Source: Carnegiea gigantea
Lineage: Eukaryota; Streptophyta; Magnoliopsida; Caryophyllales; Cactaceae
Reading direction: 5' to 3'
DNA length: 64,000 bases
NCBI GenBank assembly: GCA_029747015.1
Contig: JAKOGI010001950.1
Span: 96,464 to 160,463 of the forward strand
Shown: positions 46,296 to 59,084 of the stretch, in pieces
Layout of the letters: each line of letters opens with the position of its first letter
Position numbering within the stretch: the stretch's first letter is position 1
Notes under the pieces: generated by a model
Database searches by the model: none
What the model was told of the DNA's origin: nothing
The model's input: the letters and a program-made list of their open reading frames with translations, nothing else
Program-made: the position numbers and the translations under genes

Positions 46296-47942
46296 ATTAT
46301 ATGTACCGTTATATTTGTATGCTTATTATTTGGAGATGTAGTGGGCAAATTATTTCAATTTTTAATTGTGGTGAGGAGGTTATTTCAACTGAGAAAATTC
46401 ATCCATTTAGTTTCTAGTTTAACGACGGAAAATATAATAATAATCTTCAGAGGAAATTAAGAATATTGTGTTAGTAGTTTTGTATGCTTTCAACCATTAT
46501 ATTATATCACCTATTTCATTTTTAGAGGTTAATGAAGACAATTAATTTGTTATGTTGTATGCTTCAAAAATAAAATGAAAAGTATTTACCTTATTATCTG
46601 GTGATAAACACATGATATCAACTGTTAGATATGTGTTATACAGTTTGACAATATGATGTTATTTCAATTTTTAATTGTGGTGAGTGGGTTATCTCAATTG
46701 AGAAAATTCATCCATTTAGTTTCTAGTTTAACGATGGGAAATATAATAATAATCTTCAGAGGAAATTAAGAATATTGTGTTAGTGGTTTTGAATGCTTTC
46801 AACCATTATATTATATCACCTATTTCAATTTTAGAGGTTAATGAAGACAATTAATTAGTTATGTTGTATAATTCAAAAATAAAATGAAAAGTATTTACCT
46901 TATTATCTGGTGATAAACATATGATACTAACAGTTAGATATGTGTTACACAGTTTGATAATCTGATTTTTTGGAGGGGGGGAGGGGCTGCTAATAATTCT
47001 GAAATATAATTATATCAAGCGTTATATTATATCAACTGTTATATTTGTATGCTCATTAGTTTGAGATGTACTGGGCAAATTATTTGATATTAGTGTGAGA
47101 ATTGTTTCATTTTTTAATTGTGGTGAGTAGGTTATCTCAAATAAGAAAGGTCTTCCATTTAGTTTCTAGTTTAACCATAGAAAATATAATAATAATAATC
47201 TAAAGAGGTAAATTGAGAATATTGAGTTGGTAGTTTTGTAAGCTTCCAAATTTAATTAGTTAATTTGTATGCTTCACAAATAAAATGAAAAGTATGTCAT
47301 TTGTGTTAAATAGATGATATCCAATGTTATATTTGTAGTGTACATTTTGATTATCAAAATGTATTTCATTTGTGAAATTTAGAACATTGAAAAAATAAAT
47401 TTCATTTTTTGAGATTAATGAAGACACCTAATTAGTTCAGTTGTATGCTTTAAAAATAAAATGAAAAGTATTTACTTTATTTTCTGGTGATGAACACATA
47501 ATATCAACTATTAGATAAGTGTTATACATTTTGATAATCTGAAGGTGTTTTTTGGGGGGAGGGATGAGGGGCTGCTAATAATTTTGAGATGTAATTATAT
47601 CAGCCATTATATTATATCAACTGTTATATTTGTACCGTTATAATTTGGAGCTGTGCTGGGCAAATTACAAGATATTAGGGTGAGAATTGTTTATATCACC
47701 ATTATATTATATTAACTGTTATATTTGTATCATTATAATTTGGAGATATGCTGGGGAAATTACATGATATTAGGGTGAAAATTGTTTCATTTTTTAATTG
47801 TTCCATTCATTTAGTGTCTACTTAAAACTTAAATGATATAATTATAATTTTCAGAGTTGATTTAATAAAACTCAATTAGTTAATATGTATGCTTTCAATT
47901 TTTGTCATTCATTTCCTTGGGGTTGGTGAGTAAAACTCAATT
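46296..47942. repeat. AT-rich degenerate tandem array, part 2
   Basis: Continues the array after the solo LTR, with the same landmarks (TTAATGAAGACAATTA near 46530 and 46840, GGGGCTGCTAATAAT near 46985 and 47570). Confidence 0.85.
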
Positions 47943-49140
47943 GGTTGTGTAACACCCCCAGCCCCTCCGGCCAGAAGCATTACGTTTTCTTAACTTTCTA
48001 CCTAAATTTTGGGACGAAACGGACAGAGTTTCCCCTAAAAACTGGCCGTTTCCAGGCTATAAGCCTTACAATAAATCCCTGCAATTACACAGAAGCGTAA
48101 AACATTTAAAAGCAGCTCAACGGCCACACGCCGGAGTTCACAATTCAACGAGCCACTCGCGCGGAGTACACCAACCAGATTAATTCAAGAATAAAGAAGA
48201 AAGGGAAGATATAATTCAACGGTTCACACAACTGGAGTATTGGGGTTTACATTCCAAAACATAACTAACTTTAGCTAAAAGACATCTAACTGACTAGATG
48301 GTTGGCTCATAAGGCCATTCAGAGCAACTCATAAACAATATATATTACATGAACTTAGAATACCTGTTTATAAACATTTCAAACTAAGAATACATAACGT
48401 GACATTATTAAACATGTAAGATCCCTTTGATGGGCACAAACGACACCTTGCAAGCATGAACGGATCCCATCTTGTCATAGCTGATTCAATCTTTTTCCTG
48501 TTATAAAGAATACCTGGGGAAAAGTGGGAAAGAGTAGTGGGATAAGCAACCACACGCTCAGTGAGTGTCCTCGAACTCCCTTAAAACCAAAACCGTTGCA
48601 GGCAATAGTATCTTTAATAGTCACATATCACGTATTCATACTTTACTATCATATTAGGCATTCTCGGAGTTCTTGTAAAATACTACTAACCATAAACTTC
48701 ATTTTAGTCATTGAGACTCATTTTTAGGCCTCTGAATTTCTTAACTAACAAGCACTTAGCATATAAGCAGGCATCAAGGGCTAAGCATAGAAACTTTCTT
48801 TTATAGCCTAAGCATAGGGATCTTTCTTTTTCATAAATATAACTTCTTAGCATTCCAGTTTAAACTATGCACGAAACCTCATTCATATGATGTGCATATA
48901 AAGTTATCTTTTTATTTCATAATCATTCTTGTCTTGACAATTTATTCATATGATATGTATAAAGCGCACACACATTTCAAGTCTCATTCAAAGGGTGTGC
49001 GTGAAACATGCTCATAAGACTTTCTTTTTCGTAATCGTATCTTACATAGTATCTCATTCATGAGCTATGCTTAGAACATGCACATGTCATACACAGGAAG
49101 CTTTCTTTCTTTTTACTGAAAACATTTCATTTAGCCTCTT

Positions 49141-49380
49141 GAGGCTCATAAAAACTTTTCTCTTAGCTTTTTGAGGCCCATATTCTTTTGAAGAATCTCT
49201 TTCATCTTGGTCTCTTAATGACCCTTAAAAACCTTCTTTCTGAAATACTTAAAAAGGCAAGAGGCTCATAAAAACTCTTCTCTTAGCTTTTTGAGGCTCA
49301 TATTCTTTTGAAGAATCTCTTTCATCTTGGTCTCTTAATGACCCTTCAAAACCTTCTTTCTGAAATGCTTAAAAAGGCGA
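49141..49380. repeat. 120-bp tandem duplication in the minus-strand solo LTR
   Basis: GAGGCTCATAAAAAC recurs exactly 120 bp apart (49141 and 49261), with few differences between copies. Confidence 0.92.
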
Positions 49381-49559
49381 AACACCAACTGCTTTTCTTA
49401 CTTATTAGAAACTTACTCATAGCATATAAACATCTTATTGTGCTGGCTAAGTGAGATTATGACTCACAACTTACGTTATCCCCGGGGTATACGTATTTAA
49501 CTTTTGGCCAAAACGCGTCTTAGTAGAGCAACTCTAACCTCGATACTGTCCTCTGCAGG

Positions 49560-49880
49560 GCAACAGCTCACACCAGGATAATCATATCCTGAGTCCAGTT
49601 CCGCTCAAGGTTTTCTTATGCGTCACATATCATAACTTATTTGGGAAACAGCTTACACCAAGATAATTCATATCTTGAGTCCAATTCCCAGGAACAGCTC
49701 ACACCAAGATACCTCGTATCTTGAATCCAGTTCCTAACTTGTCTTTAGGAGGAAACAGCTCACGCCAAGATAATTCATATCTTGCGCCCAGTTTCCAGGA
49801 ACAGCTCACACCAAGATACCTCGTATCTTGAGTCCATTTCCTAACTTACCTATCTCAGGGGGAAATAGCTCACGGCCTTT
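49560..49880. repeat. Hairpin-containing repeats in the minus-strand solo LTR
   Basis: About six variants of an AACAGCTCACACCAAGATA unit followed by TATCTTGAGTCCA; AAGATA and TATCTT can pair. Confidence 0.85.
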
Positions 49881-52343
49881 TGCGTCCAGTTTCCACCCTC
49901 TGGCCAACTTCTCAGCACATTTTTAGTCTTTAAGGACATATTTCATTCCTCTGTTTTAAATGCTTACTAGTTGAAAACTAAACAAAACGACCATAATCTT
50001 TCTAAATGCTTATAGGTCACTTCGTTTTTAATTTAAAAACTTCTCATAACGTACTAACTCGTAAAATAACTTTACTTTTAACTTTAAAAGCTTCTTATAA
50101 ACGTAATACATTTACTGATTTGTAAAACGACTTCATTTCTAACTTAAAAGCTTTCGAAATCATGAAAACATATATTTAGCAATCCTTCTTAAACATATCA
50201 GAATTTCGAAAACTATTCACTTAATGGCACGTAGCACATTGAGGGAAAAATGGGGGTTCACATGTATCACATTCAAGCACTTCGTAATCAATTCAGCACA
50301 ATGAGCCACACATGGCCTCGCAATCCACACGCTTGCGGTTAATTCACAACCCAGGCTCCCTCCTCACAAGCACCGTACCACAAGAACCTCGAACCACTCA
50401 TAGTTCTTCCTCAAACTATCCAACTACCATCTCGGTTTTCAATTTATTAATTATAACATATTATCATACTAATTTATGAAATGGTAAGGTTTAGGTGCTT
50501 ACCTGGGCAAGCAGCACCACTCGGCGGTGCATTATAGCAAGCATACATACGCACACATACCATCACATCCACATATTAAAACTATAGCTCTTTACTTAGC
50601 AATTCAAACATGATAAGGCTCTAAGCATTTTCAAGTATGATTGGGCTGTAAGCATTTTCAAGCATGATTGGGCTCTAAGCATTTATAATTTAATTCGGAG
50701 TTAGTAAGTCATTATAGGATAGTTAAGCATATAGACGATCGTAGATTGACTAAACATTTATATACATAAATTTTAAACACGTACGATGCACTTCGAAATT
50801 CATACTCAGGCATGAATTAATCGTATAGATTCGAATCAAAGTTAAACATACATACTTTACTTCGAATCAAAACTTCCAGCTTGATTTAACTAAATTGATT
50901 CGAGTCGAAACTAAACATACATAACTTAGTTCGAATTAAAATCTCAGGCATACATTAACTAAATTAATTCGATTCGAAGCTAAACGTATATAATTCGTTT
51001 CGAATTAAGAACTTAGGTATAAATTAACTACATGCATTCGAATTAACGCTAAACTTATATAATTCGTTTCGAATTAAAAACTTAGGCATGAATTAACTAT
51101 ATTGATTCGAATCGAAAGCTAAGCGTATATAATTCACTTCGAATTACAAATCTCAGGCATAAATTAACCAAATGAATCGAACCTAAACATATATAGCTCA
51201 TTTCTTGACATTTCTAACGAATTTAGCAAACTCTAACATGACATGCAACATCAATCTACTGAAAAACATTTCCAAAAATAGTATTAGCTTAGGAGGCGAG
51301 AAACACCCACCTCGATTCCACGCTAGAGACATGCGATTTAGCTTGAATTGAGGCCAAAAATCGAACACCAACAGCCAGATACTCCTCTGCTCTTCGCACG
51401 TGACTCGACCTAGCCCAAACCCAAAAACCCTAACTTGTGTTTTTTGAGAAATTTAAGCACGGTTAAGGAGGATTCAAGGTGGGGATTCAACTTAAAGGAG
51501 TAGAGAAGTTCGAAACTCACCGCGCATGCATGATTTCGGCCGAGTGTCCGGCCGTCCTTGCGCCAGAATCGGCCCAACCATGGCCGATTTTCGCTCAGCC
51601 TCGGCACAAGTTGGTCGCCGGCAGCCAGGCGGGCTCAACTGCCATCGGGTCGTCGTCCTCAGTCGCGACGGTCGCCGGCAGCAGGGCGTGGTTCGTTGAA
51701 CCCTTTTTCGCTCCCTCACTCTTTCGCTCGAACTCTCTCTCTCTCTGTCGTGGTGTCGCGGGTCGCCGGCGCCGCCTCCGTCGCTGCCTGGCCGGTGACA
51801 CCTCCCTCTCTCTCGCCCTCTCTCTCTCTTGCGTTGGTGGTCGACGGGCTGGGGCAGAGAACCCCCCTTGTCGCGATGAAGATGAAAGAGAAAGGGGGCT
51901 TTGGCCCCCCTTTTTTTGTTTCTTTGTCGCTTGCCCAATCAACTAAAATCGCCTGTCTAATTTCTAATCTCGTACCTCACAACCTATCCCGAATCGATAA
52001 TACGACCCTTCGTCGATTATTCGATCTCAAATACGTCTAGGTTCGATTCAATAAACCACAAACTAATTCTAAGGTTGAAAACCTAATCGTACTCGGGAAA
52101 CGACTAAATAAATCGAATAACGACTAAATTAAACTATCGATATAATTTAAAGGCATAAATGGCACGAATTGACTTTGAAATCAATAATAGCAATAATAAT
52201 CTTTTTTTTTAATGAAATTATAGTTCCCAAAAGCACATCGATAATAATTTAACTCATACAGTTACTAAAAATACGAATTTAGACCATAAAAAGGAAATTT
52301 AGTTAGCTTAACGGAAAACGAAAATGCGGGGTCTTACAGGTTG

Positions 52344-52450
52344 ATATGTATGCTTCCAATTTTTATCGTTTATTTCCTTGGGGTTAGTGAGTGCAGTATG
52401 TCAACAATCAAAATTCTTTAATATATTTCCTTCGGTTTACTGTACTAAAC
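52344..52450. repeat. AT-rich array, part 3 (right end)
   Basis: Resumes with TGATATGTATGCTTCC, as at 39560 and 47880, then fades out. Confidence 0.65.
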
Positions 52451-53754
52451 TAGGGAAGAGGGGGAAAACATGATGGTAGAATGTTTGATTCAATAAACAC
52501 ATTAATTCATTCACAACAATCAAGGGAGACAACTAATTACGTACCTATAATGGGTGAGCGAAGCCAAAAGGTAAGTAGTTCGTACTACAAAAAGTAAGTG
52601 GTGGAAATGTGTTGAATAATATGTTGAACTTCATATTTGCAATAGAATGGTAAGTAGTGTAAAAGTTGACTTAAAAAATGTAAACGAAATTTTAACCTAT
52701 AATCTATTCAACTTAGTTGCGACGTTGCAGATTGGGCTGCGGTTCTAACCTTTCAACGATGATAATGAGGCTGAAGTGGATTGATTTTGAAAATAATGAG
52801 GTGCTCTTAATTGAAACGGATGATGGTGGCAGATGTGAAGGATGGGATGCTGGTTTGAAAAGCAAAGGCTCCAAATTGTGAAAATTATCTGGGATGAGGG
52901 GACTGCAATTGGGGACATCGCTATGAGGATGAAGTGATTATTTTTTTTGATGTTTGAATCAGAATATGGTGATAAAATCTTGCTGGTATTTTTTTTTGGG
53001 TGTTTGGCAAGTTTAGTTGTGTTGGTGACTTGGCGGGGCTGCACGTTCCTGAAATGAAGGCAGTCATAAAGTCTTGATGGTTTTTTTTTAATTTTTTGGT
53101 GCTAGTTTAGTTGTGTTTGTGAAGTGGTAGGGCTGCATGTTCCTGAAATTAAGGCAGTTTGTTTTCTCTGTAGGTATAGCAAGTAACAGGCAGTTTGATT
53201 TTTTAGGCAGTTTCTTGACTTAGTGTAAAATATCAGATAACCAGTTAAACGTGGGGGAGGGAAGCTGTAAAACATTTTAAATTTTAAATTACTTAAAGAG
53301 GCAACACTTGGGCGGGATTGCACTCCAGTTCAGGATTGCTTATTTCCTGAATTGTGAGGAGTTCACCCATTTTTGCATTTGTAAGATAAAGATTTCAAGT
53401 TGTCAATCTTAGAAGCATGTGATATATGTTTCAATGAGATTCATATCTAAGAAAATTTCAGTGCATGTAATATTGCCCTATACTAAGTCAATTGCAAAAT
53501 GTTTATCATATATACAATTAAAGATAAAATAAATACACATTATAATGCAAAAAACTTATGTTATTATCGTTGCTAGTCATGTTGAACTCCACCATTGAAG
53601 ATTGCTTACAATGATTTTTTTTTTCCTTTTTTGGTGCTAAGATTGCTCACGATGATATGAATAGAGAGGGTAGATAGTTATGAAATATTGACGAATAAAA
53701 TTTAGTTGTCAATTTAATTTATTGAAATTGTGGAAAGCTTATTTTATAAAATCC
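52451..53754. other. AT-rich DNA with a 96-bp duplication
   Basis: About 53008-53055 and 53104-53151 share TTTAGTTGTGT, GGGCTGCA and TTCCTGAAAT, 96 bp apart. No gene supported. Confidence 0.5.
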
Positions 53755-54235
53755 CTAAAAATAAGGAAATCAATTTTCTATCTAATTTGGTTGAAACGTA
53801 AAATGTTTATGTTAGCCACACTAAAAAAGTTGATGGTACCTAGGATCAAACCCACCACCTTGCCATCAAGAACAAAGAGTCCTAATCGGCTACCAACTAC
53901 TTGCTTGAAATGAATGCTTACGTCTGATATATATATAAAACTAGCGCATTCATCTTCAACCTCAAGAAAGCCCTTCAATCCTCCATTCGCGGCCTTCAAA
54001 CTTCCACCTCTTTCAACAACATGCCAGCCAGCCCATCGACGACGACGACACTGGTCGACCTTCCACCATCAAAGCTCTGATGACCGACGTAATTTTTGTT
54101 TTTGACAATAGTTGAAACAAATTAAACACAACCCAAATTTTCCCCGGTACGTTGAGGTTGGGCGGGGGGAGGTTGCTGGAAATTTCGTCGGCCGGCGTCA
54201 AGGTCGCCGGTGTCATGCCGGAAAATTCGGAGCTA
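53755..54235 (-). repeat. Dispersed repeat with tRNA-like promoter boxes, copy B
   Basis: Inverted homologue of 27328-27865. On the minus strand, GTAGTTGGTAGCCG (A-box-like, about 53887-53904 reversed) and GGGTTTGATCC (B-box-like, about 53841-53857 reversed) are kept. Only a short T-run follows the B-box region. Confidence 0.62.
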
Positions 54236-54649
54236 ATGGCCGGAAACTATGGATGGTAGTTTGGGCTTCATGCATAAATTAATTTCATGCATTCTTTTTT
54301 TTTTTTTTTGGGTTTCTTTTTAATGTTTCTTAGATCTTACATTAACTCTAACGTTGAAATTTTCACAATCCAAACATGTCCTTAAAAAATAAATTTTCAA
54401 GCAATTTATCAAAATTTTAATAATTTAAAAATATTATATTTAATGTCATTAAAAAAATAACCATTAACGGTAGAGATTAATCATTGACACATGTACGGTT
54501 AAGATTGCGGGAATTACCATAACTTCTATAATTGCCGTTTTACGAAAATCGTTATCCCCGCACCGTTTTCTTTTTATTGTTTGAAATGTTTGAAGTCTTA
54601 CCAATGTGGCTTTTTTGTAAAAATTGTTAAGCCATAAATAAATTCATAT

Positions 54650-55555
54650 GTGACATTAGGAAGGACCAATACGCAATAATCACAAATTTTTTCCCTTTAT
54701 TTTATTGTTTTCATTTTAATGAGCATATAAAATAAACAATGAGTATATGTTTTAAATTAACGTAACCTACAAATGATGTTTTATGTGCATATATTTCATA
54801 CTCACCAAATCTAATACGAACACTTACTGCAAGCATTATTAGTGGTTGATTTTTGGCAAAATACTAAGGTTCCGTTTGATCCTTAGAAAATTTGGTAGAA
54901 AGAAAAGTTGAAGGAAGAAAAGTAAAAAAAAATGAGTTTTTTTCTCTTATTTGGATAGAGGAAAAAATACAAGAATTTGGATGGAAAATTTTAATGTTAA
55001 TAAACTACTTGAATCATGTTGATGTCATCTAAGCAATGCGTGGTTGGAGAAGGTTGTGAATTTTCCTCAAATTTTATTTTATGAGAAAACTTTTATCACT
55101 TATTTCTAACAATTTTTCTACCTAACTTTTTTCGATATTTTTTCTATGGTTTTCTCTAAACCAAACACAAGAAAAAAAGTGATTTACCTAAATTTTTTTC
55201 TTTCCACCAAATTTTTCAAGGTCCAAACGGAGCCTAAGTTTTTCATGTTGGCAAACTAACCATTTATTCACTAAAAGAATTGTGCCTTGACAACTTTCTA
55301 TAGTTCTCAAAAAAGCTTAATTGTTCAATGAAAGATATTGGATATATGCTCCAAATACTACAGAGTTAAAAATCATGAAAGATATGCTAAGCATACTATG
55401 AATAAAAAATGTTCTATTATTCACAAAAATTAAACCTATTGTTCACAAAATAACAAGGATCGTTCATAAAAAAATAAATATATTGTTCGTAAAATATAAG
55501 ATATAGTTTAGAAAATAGACTTTTTAATTATTTAGCTATAAATTCACAAAAGATA
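54650..55555. repeat. Tandem duplication, left unit (carries a MITE)
   Basis: Matches 55556-56100 through landmarks CACAAATTTTTTCCCT, AACAATGAGTATATGTTTT, TGTGCATATATTTCATACT and AGTTAAAAATCATGAAAGAT. The left unit contains the MITE at 54868-55234. Confidence 0.85.
54868..55234. mobile_element. Tourist-like MITE (367 bp)
   Basis: Terminal inverted repeats of about 35 bp start GGTTCCGTTTGATCC on the left and, reversed, GGCTCCGTTTGGACC on the right, flanked by TAA at 54865-54867 and 55235-55237. No coding. The empty site is visible in the right unit of the surrounding duplication near 55780. Confidence 0.88.
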
Positions 55556-56100
55556 CTGGCAAGAACCAATGCGCAATAGTCACAAATTTTTTCCCTCTGT
55601 TTTATTGTCTTCATTTTTAATAAGCTTATAAAAATAAACAATGAGTATATGTTTTTGTTTCAAAAAAATTAACATAACCTACAAAAGATGATTTATGTGC
55701 ATATATTTCATACTGAACAAATATGATACCAATACTTGCTACAAGCATTACCAGTGCTTGATTTTTTTTTTTAAAAAAAACAACTAATTGTTTTATGTTG
55801 AAAACTAACCTTTTATTTACTAAAAGAATTTTTATCCCAAGAACTTTCTATATTTAATTGTTCAATAAAGAAATTGGATATATGTTACAAATACTAAGAG
55901 TTAAAAATCATGAAAGATATGCTAAACAATACTACCAATAAAAAATATTTAATTGTTCACAAAGTGTTAACATGTTGCTCAGAAAAAGCAAACCTATTGC
56001 TCACAAAATAAAAAACGTATTAGTCACAAAAGATAAACCTATTGTTCAAAAAAATATAAATCTATAGTTTAGAAAATAGAATTATAGGTTAGTGTGTTTC
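55556..56100. repeat. Tandem duplication, right unit (no MITE)
   Basis: Aligns with 54650-55555 minus the MITE. The matching point reads CAACTAATTGTTTTATGTTG. Confidence 0.85.
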
Positions 56101-57716
56101 TATTGTTCACCAAAAATTCTTACTTTTTAAAAAATTCTTTAAGTATATTGTATTAGTCAAAATTGTGCACAAAGATATTCTGTTGTGCACAAAAATATTT
56201 ACCTGTGGGCAACTATAAATGGTGTCTTGGTTTATAAAAATCCGATGATGAAATTTGTTAATTTGACACCGAAGTTGTGGATTGGGGCACCCAGCAGAAC
56301 AGAAATTGAAGCATAACCACCAAATTGGACTTTGGGAAGGCATGATGCTCTAAATCAACAGGAGTCAACCAAACATGACCCGAAACCCCCCTCGATTTGT
56401 GTGTAAGTTATGCATTCAACAGATAAAGTTGATTTCTCAACTAATTGATAAGGATAAACATGTCTAATTTGTTATTAGCTGACAAAGCTACATGGTAAAG
56501 GATAAGCCAATTAAATAAAAGATAAAATTAAAATTTCATTTTCTTTTATTTATTTAGACCCCAGGTTTACCCTTAAACCCCTACAAATGGAGGGCTTCCT
56601 TGAGAATTGAAGGGGGTGGTCATTGAGAGAGAAGACAAAGCCATAAGAGAGTGAGAGATTACAAACACAAAGATTGTTACTCTGCCAAAATCAAAAATTA
56701 AACCAAATTCTGTTTTGTTGAGTTCAAAAGCCAATCAGGTGGGTTCACGTAAGGGCCAACCCACTTTCATCTTCTCTTTTCTTCTTTTCTATTTGTATAT
56801 ATTCTTGTTTAATTTTGAAGCATGCAAAAATGTTTATTAGCCATCAAATTATTTACAGTGTTAACTCTATATAATGACAGACAAATTAAGTGTAGCTATA
56901 CTATTGGAATCAGATTTTCCGGGATAATGGGACCATTATAATCTTATATGACCTTAACAATAACAGAAAGACAATACTTTTCTGATATATATTTTTCCAA
57001 TCAGGAATTAAAAACGTTGTTTTTGTAGCTTAGTGATTATCACATATGCAAACTCTTTTGATAGGGAATTGTCATATGATGATAGACAAATCTAAGTGAT
57101 ATACTGCTTCATAATTATTAGAGAAATATTTTTTACTCTTATTTTCGAAATAATATCAATTAGCTATGGAATTTAGAAACAAAATTATTGATTATTTTAA
57201 ACAATTATGAAAATAATGTGTCAAAAAATTAGAAGATTTTATTTTATTTAAATATATATATATTTGCAGATTGTCACGTTCACTGCGTAAAGACTTTACC
57301 TCCACATTATATGAATGTTCCCATTGAAAAAAAAAAGGATTGTTCATGGTAGTAAAGACTGAAATGCTTGATCTCCGTATATTAAATCAAAGTTATAAAA
57401 CAAAGCTACCCAGTTCCATGTGCGGATTTCTCAAGGTTTGGATCCAATTTTCAACCTAATTTGAGCCGAATTCCACGCCTACTTTGTAACTTTTCTTGTG
57501 ATCATGATCTAAATTTTATTATTTTATGAATAGAGATGTAATCTACGAGTCTGTTACATGCTTGTCATAATTATCAAATTTTTATATCAACACATGTTAG
57601 TTCAAATAATTTGGCACTTGTTCTCCTTAAGTAAGGTCTTGCGTTTGAATCTTTTGAATAGATAAAATCTATTATGAGAGAGCTCTTTTCTTATTGGGCC
57701 AACAGTAATTCGACTT
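56101..57716. other. AT-rich DNA, no supported gene
   Basis: At 56570-56720 a stretch around CCTACAAATGGAGGGCTTCC and AGAGAGAAGAC resembles a TATA-box and leader region of an LTR or promoter, but no partner repeat was seen. Confidence 0.45.
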
Positions 57717-57719
57717 TAA

Positions 57720-58078
57720 GGGCATCAGCAGCACAAGGCACGCGTTTCAGTATGTGGCCCCCAGCTGCCACTTGTCTTTTCATTATTTGGCATTGGATTT
57801 TTGGACACGCGGCTAGGAACTCCTGGTAGTTCTACCACACGGTCCACTTTTGTATTTTTTTAATATTTTTACTTTTTTTTGTGTAATATATACTTTTTAG
57901 GTGATTAAAAAAAGAGTTGTGTTATAAAGTGGATCCATGATAAATATTTTTGTTGGGTAATTAAAATTAGAGTTCCATAAGTTGGAGAAGTGATGAAATG
58001 CAAGTCCAAAAAAAGTGAAACTTTTGTTGATATGGCATACTTGAATTCTAATTTTTGAAACTTAGGATGGGAATGCCC
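57720..58078. mobile_element. Tourist-like MITE (359 bp)
   Basis: Terminal inverted repeats GGGCATCAGCAGC and, right end reversed, GGGCATTCCCATC (9 of 13 match), with TAA duplications at 57717-57719 and 58079-58081. AT-rich and non-coding. Confidence 0.65.
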
Positions 58079-58199
58079 TAATAAAATCGAGGGTTTAAGA
58101 CCAAAAAATAATTATCAATTTTTTATTAAATATTTCTATATTCAGTTGATGTTTACGAAATAATAAACGAACCAACTCTTATAATCGTGTAGTACTGTA

Positions 58200-58718
58200 C
58201 TCCTTCCGTCCCATTTTATTCGCTTACTATTTCTTGTTCAGATATTTTAGATTATTTGCACGCTTTCTATATTTACACAATCAATATTACTTCCTGTTAT
58301 GCTCCTAAGGTAATGAAAATAATAGATTATTGATCTCTAGAAAATAGTAATTTTTCCATTTACAATTAAATATTTGTGATCTTAACAAGTTAAGGGCATA
58401 ATTGCAATACAGGAAATCTCACTGTTAACTTCGGATTAAATCGATCGCCAGCATTAATATTCCGACGTGAAATTAATTTAGTGTCGGATAAAAGTTCGTC
58501 GTGAACACCCTCGTCGCTAAAAAATTTTAGCGTCGGATAAAAAATCCGTCTCTGTTTGTGATGCATTTAGCGTCTGATAAGTATCCGATGCTAATTTGCA
58601 TAAGACATCTGTGGGTGTTGTCAGAGACGAATACTTTCATTTAGCGTCAGATATATTTGACTAAAGTCTTAAAGCGCGTGTTTCGTCAGACCATGCAAAC
58701 AACTTGGGATGGAGGGAG
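58200..58718. mobile_element. Stowaway-like MITE (519 bp), possibly composite
   Basis: Ends CTCCTTCCGTCCCA and, reversed, CTCCCTCCATCCCA (12 of 14), flanked by TA on both sides: the Stowaway (Tc1/Mariner) signature. It is longer than the usual few hundred bp. The region 58420-58670 carries four or five TTAGCGTCGGATA-like words, suggesting a second insertion. Confidence 0.85.
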
Positions 58719-58720
58719 TA

Positions 58721-59084
58721 TTATTGTCAGACTTTTATTTTTAAAAATTTTCTAATATTTTGATTGGTTAAAAGTCTATCTCAATTATACATTATTAAGA
58801 AAATGCATTTAACACTTATGTGTTTGTATTCTCTAGATTTAGCTATAATCTTAGGACATGTGGAAAAATATATATTTTCTAGTCTCGAAGTTTAGATTAG
58901 GCTGCCCTTGAGAGCGGGAGGGACAGTGAATAGGGTGGCGATGAAAATCTTGAAAAATTAAAACTTGACTTTGACAATGAAAAATTAAAACAATTATTAT
59001 AAAGTTAGAGCATATCTGATTAAGGATATAAATCCTTAAGGATTACGAGTAGAATAGAAAAGTCAGAATGAAAATTCACAGAAT
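58721..59084. other. Spacer before the CACTA element
   Basis: Nothing recognised. Confidence 0.5.

Larger units (their letters stand above)
47948..52338 (-). mobile_element. Solo LTR of the second family, minus strand (4391 bp)
   Basis: Runs from TGTAACACCCCCAGCCCC to GGGGTCTTACA; reversed, it opens TGTAAGACCCCGC like 42128. Target duplication GGTTG lies at 47943-47947 and 52339-52343. It has no internal domain. It differs from the first copy by extra internal repeats (49141-49380 and about 49560-49880). Confidence 0.9.
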
